The translations under genes and the position numbers were made by a program. 64,000 nucleotides of DNA from CAWJPW01 sp963844845 (GTDB lineage Bacteria > Acidobacteriota > Thermoanaerobaculia > Thermoanaerobaculales > Sulfomarinibacteraceae): NCBI GenBank assembly GCA_963844845.1, contig CAWJPW010000003.1, forward strand, positions 806,001-870,000. Reading direction: 5' to 3'. A model generated the notes under the pieces. The model saw only the letters and a list, made by a program, of their open reading frames with translations, made no database searches and was not told where the DNA came from. This document shows, in pieces, positions 17,554 to 25,838 of this stretch. The first letter of the stretch is position 1. Each line of letters opens with the position of its first letter.

Positions 17554-18695
17554 GGCGGTTGGTCTGGGCGCTGCTCCTGGCCGCGACCGCGACGCTCGCC
17601 GCGGCCGCCAGTCCGCCCTCAAGCCCGACAGCCTCAGAGCTCGAGGCCGTGCGAGGGCGGATCCGTGCGCTGGAGGCGCGGCTTGCAGACCTCGACCGGA
17701 GCTCGGCCGACGCCCGCGAGCAGCGCGAGGGGCTCGAGGCTCAGCTGGAGCTCGCCCAGGCCAGGGTGGAGGAGAGCTCGGTGCTGCTGCGCCGCACTCG
17801 CGAAGAGGCCGTCCGCCTGCGCGAGGCGGTGGCCGACCTCTCCGCCGATCTCGACCAGCGCCGGGAGCTGCTGGCGCGCTACCTGGAGATGGCCGCGCTA
17901 CTAGGTCGGCCCGGACCGCTACAGCTGTTCTACGATGCCCTGGGCGGCGGCGAGCTCGAGCAGGCTCTCGACACGGTGGCGGTGCTCACCTCCGGGCAGG
18001 TGCGGCTCATGGAGGAGTACGGCCGGATGCAGCAGGAGCGCACCGCGCGCCTCGCCGAGCTGAGCCAGACCCTCGAGGACGCCCAGCGCGATTCCGAACG
18101 TCTCGCCGCCCACGAGCGCGACCTCGAACGCGTACGGCAACGGGTGGAGGCTCGCCTCGCCACCTTGCAGCGGAGCCGCTCCAGCGCCGAGCGGCAGCTC
18201 GTCGACCTGCGGGAGCGGGCGACGGCGCTGGAACGCCTCCTGGGCCTCCTCGCCGAGCGCGAGCGGCCAACCGGGAGCGACGACATTCGTCGCTACCGCG
18301 GTGCGCTCCCCTGGCCGGCCGGAGGAACCGTGGCGGAGCGATTCGGACGTCACTATCTGCCACGCTACTCCACCTACACGGTGTGCAACGGGCTGCGCTT
18401 CGATGTGCCGAGCGGCGTCGCGGTCGGGGCAGTGTTCCCCGGGGTCGTGGCCTACGCACAGCATTTCAAGGGCTACGGCAACATGGTGGTGCTGGACCAC
18501 GGCCACAGCGTGTACTCCCTGGTGGCCGGGCTTGCTACAATCCTGGTGCGGCGCGACCAGCGGGTGGAGATGGGTGCGCGCCTCGGGTTGGCGCCTCCAC
18601 CGGACGGCAACGGAAACCTCTACTTCGAGATCCGGGTGGGCGGAAAGGCCGAGGACCCGCTTCGCTGGCTGCGCCTCAAGGAGGGATCGTCCTGA
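17550..18695 (+). CDS. EnvC/NlpD-type murein hydrolase activator, M23 fold
   Basis: 381 aa from a TTG overlapping the previous stop. Signal peptide (RLVWALLLAATATLAAAA), then a long coiled coil (about residues 30-240, LEAVRGRIRALEARLADL onwards), then an M23/LytM domain (LPWPAGGTVAERFG, LRFDVPSGVAVGAVFPGVVAYAQ, YGNMVVLDHGHSVYSLVAGL, NLYFEIRVGG). The first Zn-ligand motif HxxxD of active M23 peptidases reads NGLRFD and so lacks the His, as in EnvC-type activators that regulate amidases. It lies in the conserved order M23 - S41 - YibQ. Confidence 0.88.
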   Translation: MRRLVWALLLAATATLAAAASPPSSPTASELEAVRGRIRALEARLADLDRSSADAREQREGLEAQLELAQARVEESSVLLRRTREEAVRLREAVADLSADLDQRRELLARYLEMAALLGRPGPLQLFYDALGGGELEQALDTVAVLTSGQVRLMEEYGRMQQERTARLAELSQTLEDAQRDSERLAAHERDLERVRQRVEARLATLQRSRSSAERQLVDLRERATALERLLGLLAERERPTGSDDIRRYRGALPWPAGGTVAERFGRHYLPRYSTYTVCNGLRFDVPSGVAVGAVFPGVVAYAQHFKGYGNMVVLDHGHSVYSLVAGLATILVRRDQRVEMGARLGLAPPPDGNGNLYFEIRVGGKAEDPLRWLRLKEGSS

Positions 18696-18697
18696 CC

Positions 18698-19812
18698 ATG
18701 ACTCGGACCCGCATCGTTTTTCTCATCGGCTCGGTACTGGTGGTGGCACTGTTCTCCGGTCTGCTGCTGGCGGCCCGCCGGCCTCCGGAGGCGCTTTACC
18801 GTGCCCTCGGCAACCTCGCCGAGGTGGTGCACCTGGTCAAGACGCAGTACGTGGACGAGGTCGACCTCGCCGAGCTCGGTGAAGGGCTCGAGGTGGGGAT
18901 GGCCGAGTCGACCGACCCCGACGCCGCGGTGCTCGACGACAGCGAGGTCAAGCCCTACACCGAGTCCCTCGCGTCCCCACCGCCCTTTGGGCTGGTGCTG
19001 GGCACCCGCCTGGCGGCCGCAGCGGTGCGCCAGGTGCTGCCAGGCTCGCCGGCCGAGACCGCCGGCCTCGGCCAGTGGGAGATCATCGAAGCGGCCGACG
19101 GCAAGCAGACGCGCATGGAGCCTCTATGGAGGCTCCGCCTCAATCTGCTCGAACACCAGCGACGCGGCGAGAGCGTCGAGCTCACGGTCATGAACCGCCA
19201 CGTCGACGAGCGACGCCAGGTCACCCTGGTGCCGCGACCCTGGCAGGTGAAGCCATCGGCGCGACAGGAGCGTGACGGCGTCACCGTGCTTACCGTGACC
19301 TCCCTGCCGCCCAGCGCAGCGGCGACCATGGCTCGCGACCTCGAGGCCAACCCTCTGGTTCTCGACCTGCGCCACCTTTCGTGGGGGAGCGAGGATACGG
19401 CTCTGGCCGTGGCCGACCGCTTCGCGGCCAGCGGGAAGCTGGGCGAGTGGGTGGGGGACGGGCCGGGAGTCAGAACTTCAGCGCCTCGGACGGAGCGGTG
19501 CTGCCGCCGCCGGTAGTCCTCGTGGGCCCGCGTACCGAAGGCGCGGGAGAGGTCCTCGCCAGCGCGTTGCAGCGGGCGGGAGCGACCCTCGTGGGTGCTG
19601 AGACGGCCGGTCACGCGCCCCACATGATGCTGGTCAACGACGGCGACATCCACCTTTGGATTCCGGTCGCCTACTGGCTCAAAGCGGACGGCTCGCCGTT
19701 GGACGGCAGCGGTCTGAAGCCGGACGAGGAGATTGCCGCCACCGACGAGGGCGACCCCGCCCTCGACCGCGCCGTGGAGCTCGCCGGACAGCTGCATGCC
19801 GCGGCGGCGTAA
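18698..19812 (+). pseudogene. S41 (CtpA-like) pseudoprotease, frameshifted
   Basis: Starts MTRTRIVFLIGSVLVVALFSG (membrane anchor), then a PDZ-like part (QVLPGSPAETAGLGQWEIIEAADGK) and the start of the S41 fold. The frame ends at 19516, but the missing C-terminal half (PPPVVLVGPRTEGAGEVLASALQRAGATLVGAETAG...LKPDEEI) is open in the -1 frame to 19812, so one base is missing near 19460-19485 (GTGGGGGACGGG). The usual catalytic Ser (SASEI/SAAEI) is replaced in TEGAGEVLA and the usual Lys (TxGKG) in ETAGHAP, so it was probably not a protease even before the shift. A sequencing error is possible. Confidence 0.8.
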
Positions 19813-20965
19813 GCGGCCCGCCGGGCTCCGGCGGGCGCTGGTGGCTGCTGCACTTCTGGCAGCCCTGGCGGTGGCGGCCTGGCTCCTGGTCCGGGGTACG
19901 GGCGCACGCCGTGCCGGGCCCGGGCGACCCGCCGCCGCGGCGGAGCACGGCGATCGCCTGCGCAAGCTCGCGACCCGCCGTGGCGCGCGACCCGACGACA
20001 TCGCTGCCGACCGCTCGATCCGAAAGGAGCACGGGGTCTTCGTACGCAGTTGGCGTATCCTCCTGCCGGATGCGCGGGCGGCAGGCATGCTGGCGCAGGA
20101 TCTCGAGGCCGAAGGGCAGCGCTGGCAGGCCGCGGTGACGCGGCCGCCGGCCGCACGCGGTGAGGTCGCCCGCGTGCGCCTCGACCTCGGCGTTGAGGCC
20201 TTCGACGTCCACCTTGCGGTGCGCCCGCGACGCGCCGCCGAGGCCACTCCGGTACCGGTCGCGCCCACCGCCACCGCCCGGCCGCAGCCACGACCCGGCG
20301 CCACCGGGAGGCTGGCGATCCTCCTCGACGACGCCGGCCAGAGCCTCGACCTGGTGCCGGCGGCTGTTGCCCTGCCGCAGCAGGTGGCCGTGGCGGTGCT
20401 GCCTTTCCTGCCGCACTCGGCGGACACCGCCGCCAGGATGCACGAGGCTGGTCACGAGGTCTGGCTGCACCTGCCCATGGAGCCGGGCGACTACCCCCGC
20501 GACAACCCCGGCCCCGGCGCCATCCTGGTGAGCATGAGCGAGTCCGAGATCCGCATGGCGGTGCGCTCGGCCCTAAACAACGTGCCGTTCATCGTGGGCG
20601 TCAACAACCACATGGGTTCCAAGGCGACGGCGGACCTCCGGACCATGACGTGGGTGATGCAGGAGATCGGCAGCCGCGGGCTCGCGTTCATCGACTCGCG
20701 AACCACCGCGGCCACCGTGGCCGAGGATGCGGCCCGGGCTCAGGGCATTCCCGCAGGCCGGCGCCGGGTGTTCCTCGACAACTCGGGCAGCCCCGCGGCC
20801 ATCCGGGCCCAGCTGGACGAGGCCGTCTACCAGGCCCGGCTCGAGGGCCAGGCCATCGCCATCGGCCACCTCCACCCCACGACGGTGCGCGTGCTCGCGG
20901 CCGAGCTCCCCGGGCTCGGCGAGCGCGGCGCCGTGCTGGTGGCACCGTCGAAGCTGGTGCACTGA
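19796..20965 (+). CDS. divergent polysaccharide deacetylase family protein, YibQ-like
   Basis: 389 aa, start overlapping the S41 frame by 17 nt. A basic N-terminus and membrane helix (ALVAAALLAALAVAAWLLV) precede an Arg/Pro-rich region; from about residue 165 there is a NodB-like barrel of the DUF610/YibQ type: GRLAILLDDAGQ, VAVAVLPFLPHS, GHEVWLHLPMEP, IVGVNNHMGSKAT, GLAFIDSRTT, AIAIGHLHP. It is the regular partner of EnvC-like and S41 genes in many Gram-negatives and is thought to act on the envelope; the substrate is not known. Confidence 0.9.
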   Translation: MPRRRKRPAGLRRALVAAALLAALAVAAWLLVRGTGARRAGPGRPAAAAEHGDRLRKLATRRGARPDDIAADRSIRKEHGVFVRSWRILLPDARAAGMLAQDLEAEGQRWQAAVTRPPAARGEVARVRLDLGVEAFDVHLAVRPRRAAEATPVPVAPTATARPQPRPGATGRLAILLDDAGQSLDLVPAAVALPQQVAVAVLPFLPHSADTAARMHEAGHEVWLHLPMEPGDYPRDNPGPGAILVSMSESEIRMAVRSALNNVPFIVGVNNHMGSKATADLRTMTWVMQEIGSRGLAFIDSRTTAATVAEDAARAQGIPAGRRRVFLDNSGSPAAIRAQLDEAVYQARLEGQAIAIGHLHPTTVRVLAAELPGLGERGAVLVAPSKLVH

Positions 20966-21095
20966 CCTCCTGGCTCGAGGGCTTCGATGTGATTTTCACA
21001 GGCCGTATGTCCCGTGGAGCGAGCGACAGGGAGTGGAGCGCCCGGAGCAAGGCGGGCGCCGCTCGCCGGGAAGCGTCGCCGGTGGCAGCAGACCC

Positions 21096-21116
21096 CTGGC
21101 GAGAAATGCGGGCTAG
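21096..21116. repeat. lone terminal repeat of the family A element
   Basis: Reverse complement begins CTAGCCCGCATTTCTCGCC, differing at only two or three positions from the left end of the 6654-6837 element. The outer CTAG contains the TAG stop of the LysE gene (21113-21115). The sequence between 20966 and 21095 carries no clear second end; it may be a decayed copy. Confidence 0.55.
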
Positions 21117-21784
21117 AGCGGCAGGCTGGGGTCGAAGAACGTGCGGAAGAGGATGTAGACGCCGAAGCCCACCAGCGCGACGCCGAGGATGACGAGCAGC
21201 CACTTCTGCAGGCGCGGTGAGACCACCGTGCGGCCGCGGTGGAGCGCCCAGAGGAACGCTGAGTACCAGAGCACGACGCCGCCGATGAAGGCGAGGAGCA
21301 GGAGGGTGAGGCCGAGCCGGCCCCAGTGCCGGGCCGCGTGAATGAAGGCGGTGCCCGCTGTGGTCCACCAGATCCAGTATCCGGGGTTGGCAGCGGCCAC
21401 CAGGAGCCCTGCGAGAAAGGGGCCGTGCAGGTGTTCCTCGCGCTCGGCCCGCCGCTTGCCCCGCTCGCTCACCAGACGGTTGGCGTCGCGCGGCGCCAGC
21501 ACCAGCATCCCGAGCCCCACGATGACGAGTAGGAAACCGGCCACCGGCATGAGGTAGCGGGTGCCGCCGATGCGGAGGAGCAGGGGCTGGAGGCCGAAGG
21601 CCAGGGCCGAGAACACCGCCACGTCGAGGATCGTCACGGCGGTGAGGAAGATGGCGGCGGCCCGGGTGCCGCGGGCGACGGCGTACCGGCTGGCGGCGAT
21701 GGTGATGGGGCTGGGCACCACCACCGTCACGAACGAGACCACGAAGGCGGAGAAGATGACGGCGGGGAGTGAAGCGGCGCTCAC
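21113..21784 (-). CDS. LysE/RhtB family exporter
   Basis: Membrane protein of 223 aa, GTG start overlapping the cysS stop by 4 nt (GTGA). It shows the six-helix LysE layout: SAFVVSFVTVVVPSPITIAASRYAVARGTRAA at the N-terminus (the PGP-type motif here is PSP), then paired helices, a charged cytoplasmic loop (LAPRDANRLVSERGKRRAEREEH) and GLLVAAANPGYWIWWTTAG in place of the NPK region. Probably exports small metabolites or amino acids; specificity unknown. Translationally coupled to cysS. Confidence 0.82.
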   Translation of the reverse strand: MSAASLPAVIFSAFVVSFVTVVVPSPITIAASRYAVARGTRAAAIFLTAVTILDVAVFSALAFGLQPLLLRIGGTRYLMPVAGFLLVIVGLGMLVLAPRDANRLVSERGKRRAEREEHLHGPFLAGLLVAAANPGYWIWWTTAGTAFIHAARHWGRLGLTLLLLAFIGGVVLWYSAFLWALHRGRTVVSPRLQKWLLVILGVALVGFGVYILFRTFFDPSLPL

Positions 21785-23193
21785 TGCTGCGGCCTCCGGT
21801 GCCACACGCTGCCGTGGGGCGTATCCTCCACGGTGACGCCGAGCTCGGCGAGTCGGTCGCGAAGGGCGTCCGCGCGGCCCCACTCGCGGGCTGCCCGGGC
21901 GGCCTCCCGCTCGGCCACCAGGACCTGGATCTCGGCATCGCCGGTGTGCGCTGACGGCATGCTCGGAAAGATACCGAGGACCCTGTCGGCCTCGGCAAGA
22001 GCGGTGTCGAGCTCGGCGCGTACCGGGGTAGACACGCCGCCGCCGTCGAGGGCGGTGTTCACCTGGCGGAGCAGCGTGTGCAGCGCCCCCAGAGCCTGCG
22101 CGGTGTTGAGGTCGTCGCCGAGCGCCTCGCGCAGGCTCCGGCGGAACGCCCTCACGTCGGCCGCCGCCAGCGCCCCGTCGCCGTCTGCGGCGGGGGTGTG
22201 TTCCAGGCGCCGCAGCACGTTGCCGATGCGCTCCACCGCCTGACCGGCGGCGTGCAGCCCGTCGAAGGTGAAGTTGAGCTTCTGCCTGTACGGCACCGAG
22301 ATCAGCAGGTAGCGGATCGTCAGCGGGTCGTGGCCGCGCTCGAGGAGGTCTCTGAGAGTGAAGAAGTTGCCCTGGGACTTGGCCATCTTTTCGCCCTCGA
22401 CGATGAGGTGCTCGGCATGCAGCCAGAAGCGGGCGAAGGGACGCCCGGTGGCCCCTTCCGACTGCGCGATCTCGTTCTCGTGGTGCGGAAAGACGTTGTC
22501 CACCGCCCCGGTGTGGATGTCGAAGGACTCGCCGAGCAGCGCCATCGCCATCGCCGAGCACTCGAGGTGCCAGCCGGGGCGGCCCGCTCCCAGCTCGGTG
22601 TCCCAGGCAGGCTCGCCGGGCTTGCTCGCCTTCCACAGGACGAAGTCGCGGGCGTCGTCCTTCTCGTACTCGTCCACGTCCACCCGTGCGCCCGCACGGA
22701 CCGACTCCGGTCGAATCCCCGAGAGCTTGCCGTACTCGGGGAAGGTGACGATCCGGTAGTACACCGAGCCGTCCGAGAGGTAGGTGTGCCCCTGCGCCTC
22801 GAGGCGCTTCACCAGCTCCACCATCTGCGGCACGTAATCGGTGGCACGGGGGTAGTGCTCCGCGCGCTCCACGTGCAGGGTGTCGAGGTCCTCGAAGAAG
22901 GCCGCGATGTAGCGGTCGGTGTAGTCACGCAGGCTCAGGCCCTCCTCGGCGGCGCGGCGGATCGTCTTGTCGTCCACGTCGGTGAGGTTCATGACCTGCA
23001 CCACCTCGTGGCCGAAGAGGCGCAGGGTGCGCCGCAGCACGTCCTCGAAGAGGAAGGTGCGGAGGTTGCCGATGTGCGCGAAGTCGTACACCGTGGGGCC
23101 GCAGGTGTACATGCGCACCGGCCCCGGGGCCACCTGCTCGAACCGTTCCAGTCGGCGTGTGAGCGTGTTGTAGAGCTTCAGCACGTCCCCCAT
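21781..23193 (-). CDS. cysS: cysteinyl-tRNA synthetase
   Basis: Class I aminoacyl-tRNA synthetase, 470 aa. The start at 23193 is chosen because GGAGG lies at proper distance and the protein starts MGDVLKLYNTLTRRLE; an upstream ATG at 23265 adds an unlikely extension. HIGH motif as HIGNLRT, zinc ligands in MYTCGPTVYDF and WHLECSAMA with FPHHENE, and KMSKS as KMAKSQGNFF. Complete, with DALR-type C-terminal domain. A -10 box TACAAT lies about 20 nt upstream on the minus strand (23213-23218). Confidence 0.97.
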   Translation of the reverse strand: MGDVLKLYNTLTRRLERFEQVAPGPVRMYTCGPTVYDFAHIGNLRTFLFEDVLRRTLRLFGHEVVQVMNLTDVDDKTIRRAAEEGLSLRDYTDRYIAAFFEDLDTLHVERAEHYPRATDYVPQMVELVKRLEAQGHTYLSDGSVYYRIVTFPEYGKLSGIRPESVRAGARVDVDEYEKDDARDFVLWKASKPGEPAWDTELGAGRPGWHLECSAMAMALLGESFDIHTGAVDNVFPHHENEIAQSEGATGRPFARFWLHAEHLIVEGEKMAKSQGNFFTLRDLLERGHDPLTIRYLLISVPYRQKLNFTFDGLHAAGQAVERIGNVLRRLEHTPAADGDGALAAADVRAFRRSLREALGDDLNTAQALGALHTLLRQVNTALDGGGVSTPVRAELDTALAEADRVLGIFPSMPSAHTGDAEIQVLVAEREAARAAREWGRADALRDRLAELGVTVEDTPHGSVWHRRPQQ

Positions 23194-23250
23194 CCAAGAT
23201 CCTCCGCGCGTGATTGTACACGGCCCGCGGCGGAGGCCCCGGACGCACGA

Positions 23251-23276
23251 CGGGCGGGGCCGCACGGCCCCGCCCG
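23251..23276. terminator. strong bidirectional hairpin between convergent ends
   Basis: CGGGCGGGGCCG and CGGCCCCGCCCG are perfect complements with only CA between them. It lies 29 nt after the DUF5666 gene stop and before cysS on the same strand, so it probably ends DUF5666 transcription. There is no T-run on the minus strand; CTTTAT follows on the plus strand. Confidence 0.6.
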
Positions 23277-23304
23277 CTTTATGTCTGGGCTCTCGGAGAC
23301 GGAG

Positions 23305-24840
23305 TCAGGCGCCGCCGCCGTGGTTCTTGACGCTCACCGACGAGGCCGTGAGCACGCGGCCGTCAAAGGTTCCCTTCACCTCGGCGGAGTCGCCCAGCAC
23401 CAGCTCGTCGAGGCTGGCGATGCCTTTGAACGCGGTGTCGGACCCGACGACGACCTCGACGTCCTTGGCGCCGTGCTGCAGGAAGAAGCCGGAGTCCGTG
23501 AGGGCGGTGACCAGGCCGTGCCAGGACACCGACGCGTTGCCGTTGCCGCCGTTGCCGTCCTCCTCCAGGGCCACGGAGGAGGCGGTGATGGTGTTGCTGT
23601 TGAGCGTCCCCTGCACCTCCACGGCGTCTCCGGGAGCGAGGTCGGCGATGCCGTCGACCCCCGCGAAGGTCGTGTCCTCGGTTGCCACCACGGCCAGCTC
23701 CTTGGCGCCGTGCTGGAAGAGGAAGCCGCTTGCGGTCATGGCGGTGATGGTGCCCTTGAACTTCACCGGGTCGCCTTCACCGCTCGCGTCCTGGACGCTC
23801 ACCGAGGTGGCGGTGAGGATGTGGCCGTCGAACGGGCCCTCGACCGCGACGATGTCGCCCAGGGCGAGCTCGTCCACCGAGGCGACGCCGTCGAAGACGG
23901 TGTTCGCCGTGACCACCACCTTGATCTCGCGGGCACCCAGCTGGAACAGGAAGCCCTCCGCCGTGAAGCCGGTGACGAGGCCGGTGAAGCCCGCCTCACC
24001 GTCGCCCTCGCCGTCGCCCTGGTCGGAGACACCGGTGAAGCTGCCGGACAGGATCGTGTCGCCGGCGCTGGTCGCCCACTCCACCAGGCGGAGGTCCTCC
24101 ACCGGTTGCATCTCGGGAGGTAGCGGGTCGTCACCGGAGCAGGACTTGAGCTCCAGCGAACCCTGCCCGGAGGCATCGGACGTGACCACGCCGGCGGCGA
24201 AGCCGTCCACGACGACCGAGTAGGACTCGTCGGGCGCCAGGCCCGTGCCCCAGGTGGCGAACTCCTGGCAGTCGTCGGCGTGGCGCTCCACCTTGGCCAC
24301 TCCGGCGGCGCCGCCTCCCGTCACGTCGGTGAGGTCGATCCGCTCCTCGTACACGGCGGGGCTCGTCGGGCCGGCGCCGTTGTTCTGCGTGACGAAGGTC
24401 CCCTCCAGGGTCGCGGCCAGCGACTCGCCGATGACCACGGCTGTCGTCAGGTCGACCGCCGCGGGCACCCCCGACGGAACCGGACCCGAGCTGTGCGCCG
24501 TGTCGCCGAGCCGGACGCCGGCGTCACCGAGCGCGTCGGTGGTGAGAACGGCGAGGACCTCGCCGTCGACCTCGACGGTGAACGTGGCTGACGGCGCGAG
24601 GCCGAAGAGGAGGATGTCCGCGCGGCGGCTGAGCCCGTGACCTGTCTGGCGGTCGCTGACGGCGACGCGGCCCCACCCGCTGGCGCCGCCCACGGGCACC
24701 AGGGCGGCGGACGCCCTCAGGTTGCCGTGGGTCTGCTCACCGCTGACCGTGGCCTGGTGGGAGGACGCTCCCGCCGTCAGGGCCACGGCGAGCGCTCCCA
24801 CCGTGGCAAGGGTTGTGAGTCCAGAGGAGAGTGTCTTCAT
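23305..24840 (-). CDS. secreted protein with three DUF5666 repeats
   Basis: 511 aa with a signal peptide (MKTLSSGLTTLATVGALAVALTAGASS). An N-terminal half (residues about 35-260) holds two beta-rich units (ADILLFGLAPSATFTVEVDG; WGTGLAPDESYSVVVDG). It is followed by three OB-fold-like DUF5666 repeats of about 75 aa, each with a pattern such as FTGLVTGFTAEGFLFQLGAREIKVVV...LALGDIVAVEGPFDGHILTATSVSV. Repeats two and three share GFLFQHGAKELAVV / GFFLQHGAKDVEVV. Role unknown; expression is probably controlled through the palindrome at 24878-24898. SD AAGGAGG. Confidence 0.85.
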   Translation of the reverse strand: MKTLSSGLTTLATVGALAVALTAGASSHQATVSGEQTHGNLRASAALVPVGGASGWGRVAVSDRQTGHGLSRRADILLFGLAPSATFTVEVDGEVLAVLTTDALGDAGVRLGDTAHSSGPVPSGVPAAVDLTTAVVIGESLAATLEGTFVTQNNGAGPTSPAVYEERIDLTDVTGGGAAGVAKVERHADDCQEFATWGTGLAPDESYSVVVDGFAAGVVTSDASGQGSLELKSCSGDDPLPPEMQPVEDLRLVEWATSAGDTILSGSFTGVSDQGDGEGDGEAGFTGLVTGFTAEGFLFQLGAREIKVVVTANTVFDGVASVDELALGDIVAVEGPFDGHILTATSVSVQDASGEGDPVKFKGTITAMTASGFLFQHGAKELAVVATEDTTFAGVDGIADLAPGDAVEVQGTLNSNTITASSVALEEDGNGGNGNASVSWHGLVTALTDSGFFLQHGAKDVEVVVGSDTAFKGIASLDELVLGDSAEVKGTFDGRVLTASSVSVKNHGGGA

Positions 24841-24877
24841 CGTGTGCCTCCTTGCTGCGGGCGGGCCTCGCAGCGCT

Positions 24878-24898
24878 TTCTCATTCCGCGAATGAGAA
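24878..24898 (-). promoter_or_regulatory. perfect 21-bp operator-like palindrome upstream of the DUF5666 gene
   Basis: TTCTCATTC-CGC-GAATGAGAA, 9-bp perfect arms. On the minus strand it starts at the end of a -10-like TAGTGT (24898-24903), 38 nt from the ATG, so it would cover the transcription start: a typical repressor position. It does not match the CRP (TGTGA) consensus; the protein that binds it is unknown. The rest of 24841-25166 shows nothing else. Confidence 0.6.
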
Positions 24899-25166
24899 CA
24901 CTATGGGAGGAAGTGCGGAGGGGTACCGTGACTGGGCTCACAGGCGCTGCGACGAGGCATCGCGTTGAGTGACACCGCTCACGGGTGGACCCCAGGAGCG
25001 GGCTCCACCAGATCCCGACGAGCCGCCCCGGAGCTGCGGGTCCTCTGACCTGACCGGCAACAGGGCGGAGCAGCGGCAGCGGCGAGGGCGAAGCAGCGCT
25101 GTGTCTGGATCGGGCGACGTGGCCGGCGGCGGAGCTGGCCGTCGCGATGACGAGAGACACTTGACG

Positions 25167-25838
25167 CTAGGTGAGGAGATCCTCGCGAAGGTAGGTGAAC
25201 TTGCCCTTGTGTACGAGCCCGAAGTTGTCCTCGAACTCCTTCATGAGGCGTGAGATCGTCTCGCGGCTGGTGCCGATGGAGTGGGCGATGTCGGCCTGGG
25301 TGGGACGGCGCACCACCACCCATCCGTTGCCGAGCCGCTGGCCGTGATCACGGGCCAGGGTGAGGAAGTAGCGGGCCAGGCGACCGGCGACGTCCACGTA
25401 GGCCAGAGACTGCATGGCGGCGTTGGCGCGGCGCAGCCGCTGCGAGAGCAAGGCCAGCAGGCGCCGTGAGATCTTGGGCTCGCTTGCCAGCAGGTGCTGG
25501 AACTCGTCGCGGTGAATCACCACCAGCTCGATGGCCGTGTCGGTGACGACGGTGGCCGAGCGTGGGGCGGGGTCGAGGAGGGCCATCTCGCCGAACACCT
25601 GGCCGGGTCCCAGCACCGCGAGGATGAGGTCCTTGCCGTCGGACGACGTGACCACGATCTTGACCTTGCCGCGCGCGATGACGTAGACGGCGTCGGCGGC
25701 GTCGCCGGCATTGAAGATCACGGTGTCGCGGGGGAGTGAGCGCTCCTCGGCGAGGGCGGCGATCTGGTTGAGCTCGTCGGCCTCGAGCTCTGCGAAGAGC
25801 TCGATTCGGGCGAGCAGATCGAGGGCTCGTTGGGTCAT
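25167..25838 (-). CDS. CRP-family transcriptional regulator
   Basis: 223 aa. An N-terminal cyclic-nucleotide-binding domain with VLGPGQVFGEMALLDPAPRSATVV closely matches the cAMP-binding cassette FGE(L/M)ALLxxxPRSATV. A dimerisation helix and a winged helix follow (RPTQADIAHSIGTSRETISRLMKEFE). It has no cysteines, which argues against an FNR iron-sulfur sensor. It overlaps the upstream lipoprotein gene by 4 nt (ATGA) and is the last gene of a seven-gene operon. Confidence 0.92.
   Translation of the reverse strand: MTQRALDLLARIELFAELEADELNQIAALAEERSLPRDTVIFNAGDAADAVYVIARGKVKIVVTSSDGKDLILAVLGPGQVFGEMALLDPAPRSATVVTDTAIELVVIHRDEFQHLLASEPKISRRLLALLSQRLRRANAAMQSLAYVDVAGRLARYFLTLARDHGQRLGNGWVVVRRPTQADIAHSIGTSRETISRLMKEFEDNFGLVHKGKFTYLREDLLT

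Noticed and set aside
15190..17622. Open reading frame of 810 codons on the minus strand
   Set aside because: It lies fully opposite the AP-superfamily gene and the ends of its neighbours; the translation is rich in Arg, His, Gly and Gln with no fold, typical of an antisense shadow in high-GC DNA.
22078..24123. Open reading frame of 681 codons on the plus strand
   Set aside because: Antisense to cysS and the DUF5666 gene, both well supported. The translation has no domain pattern.
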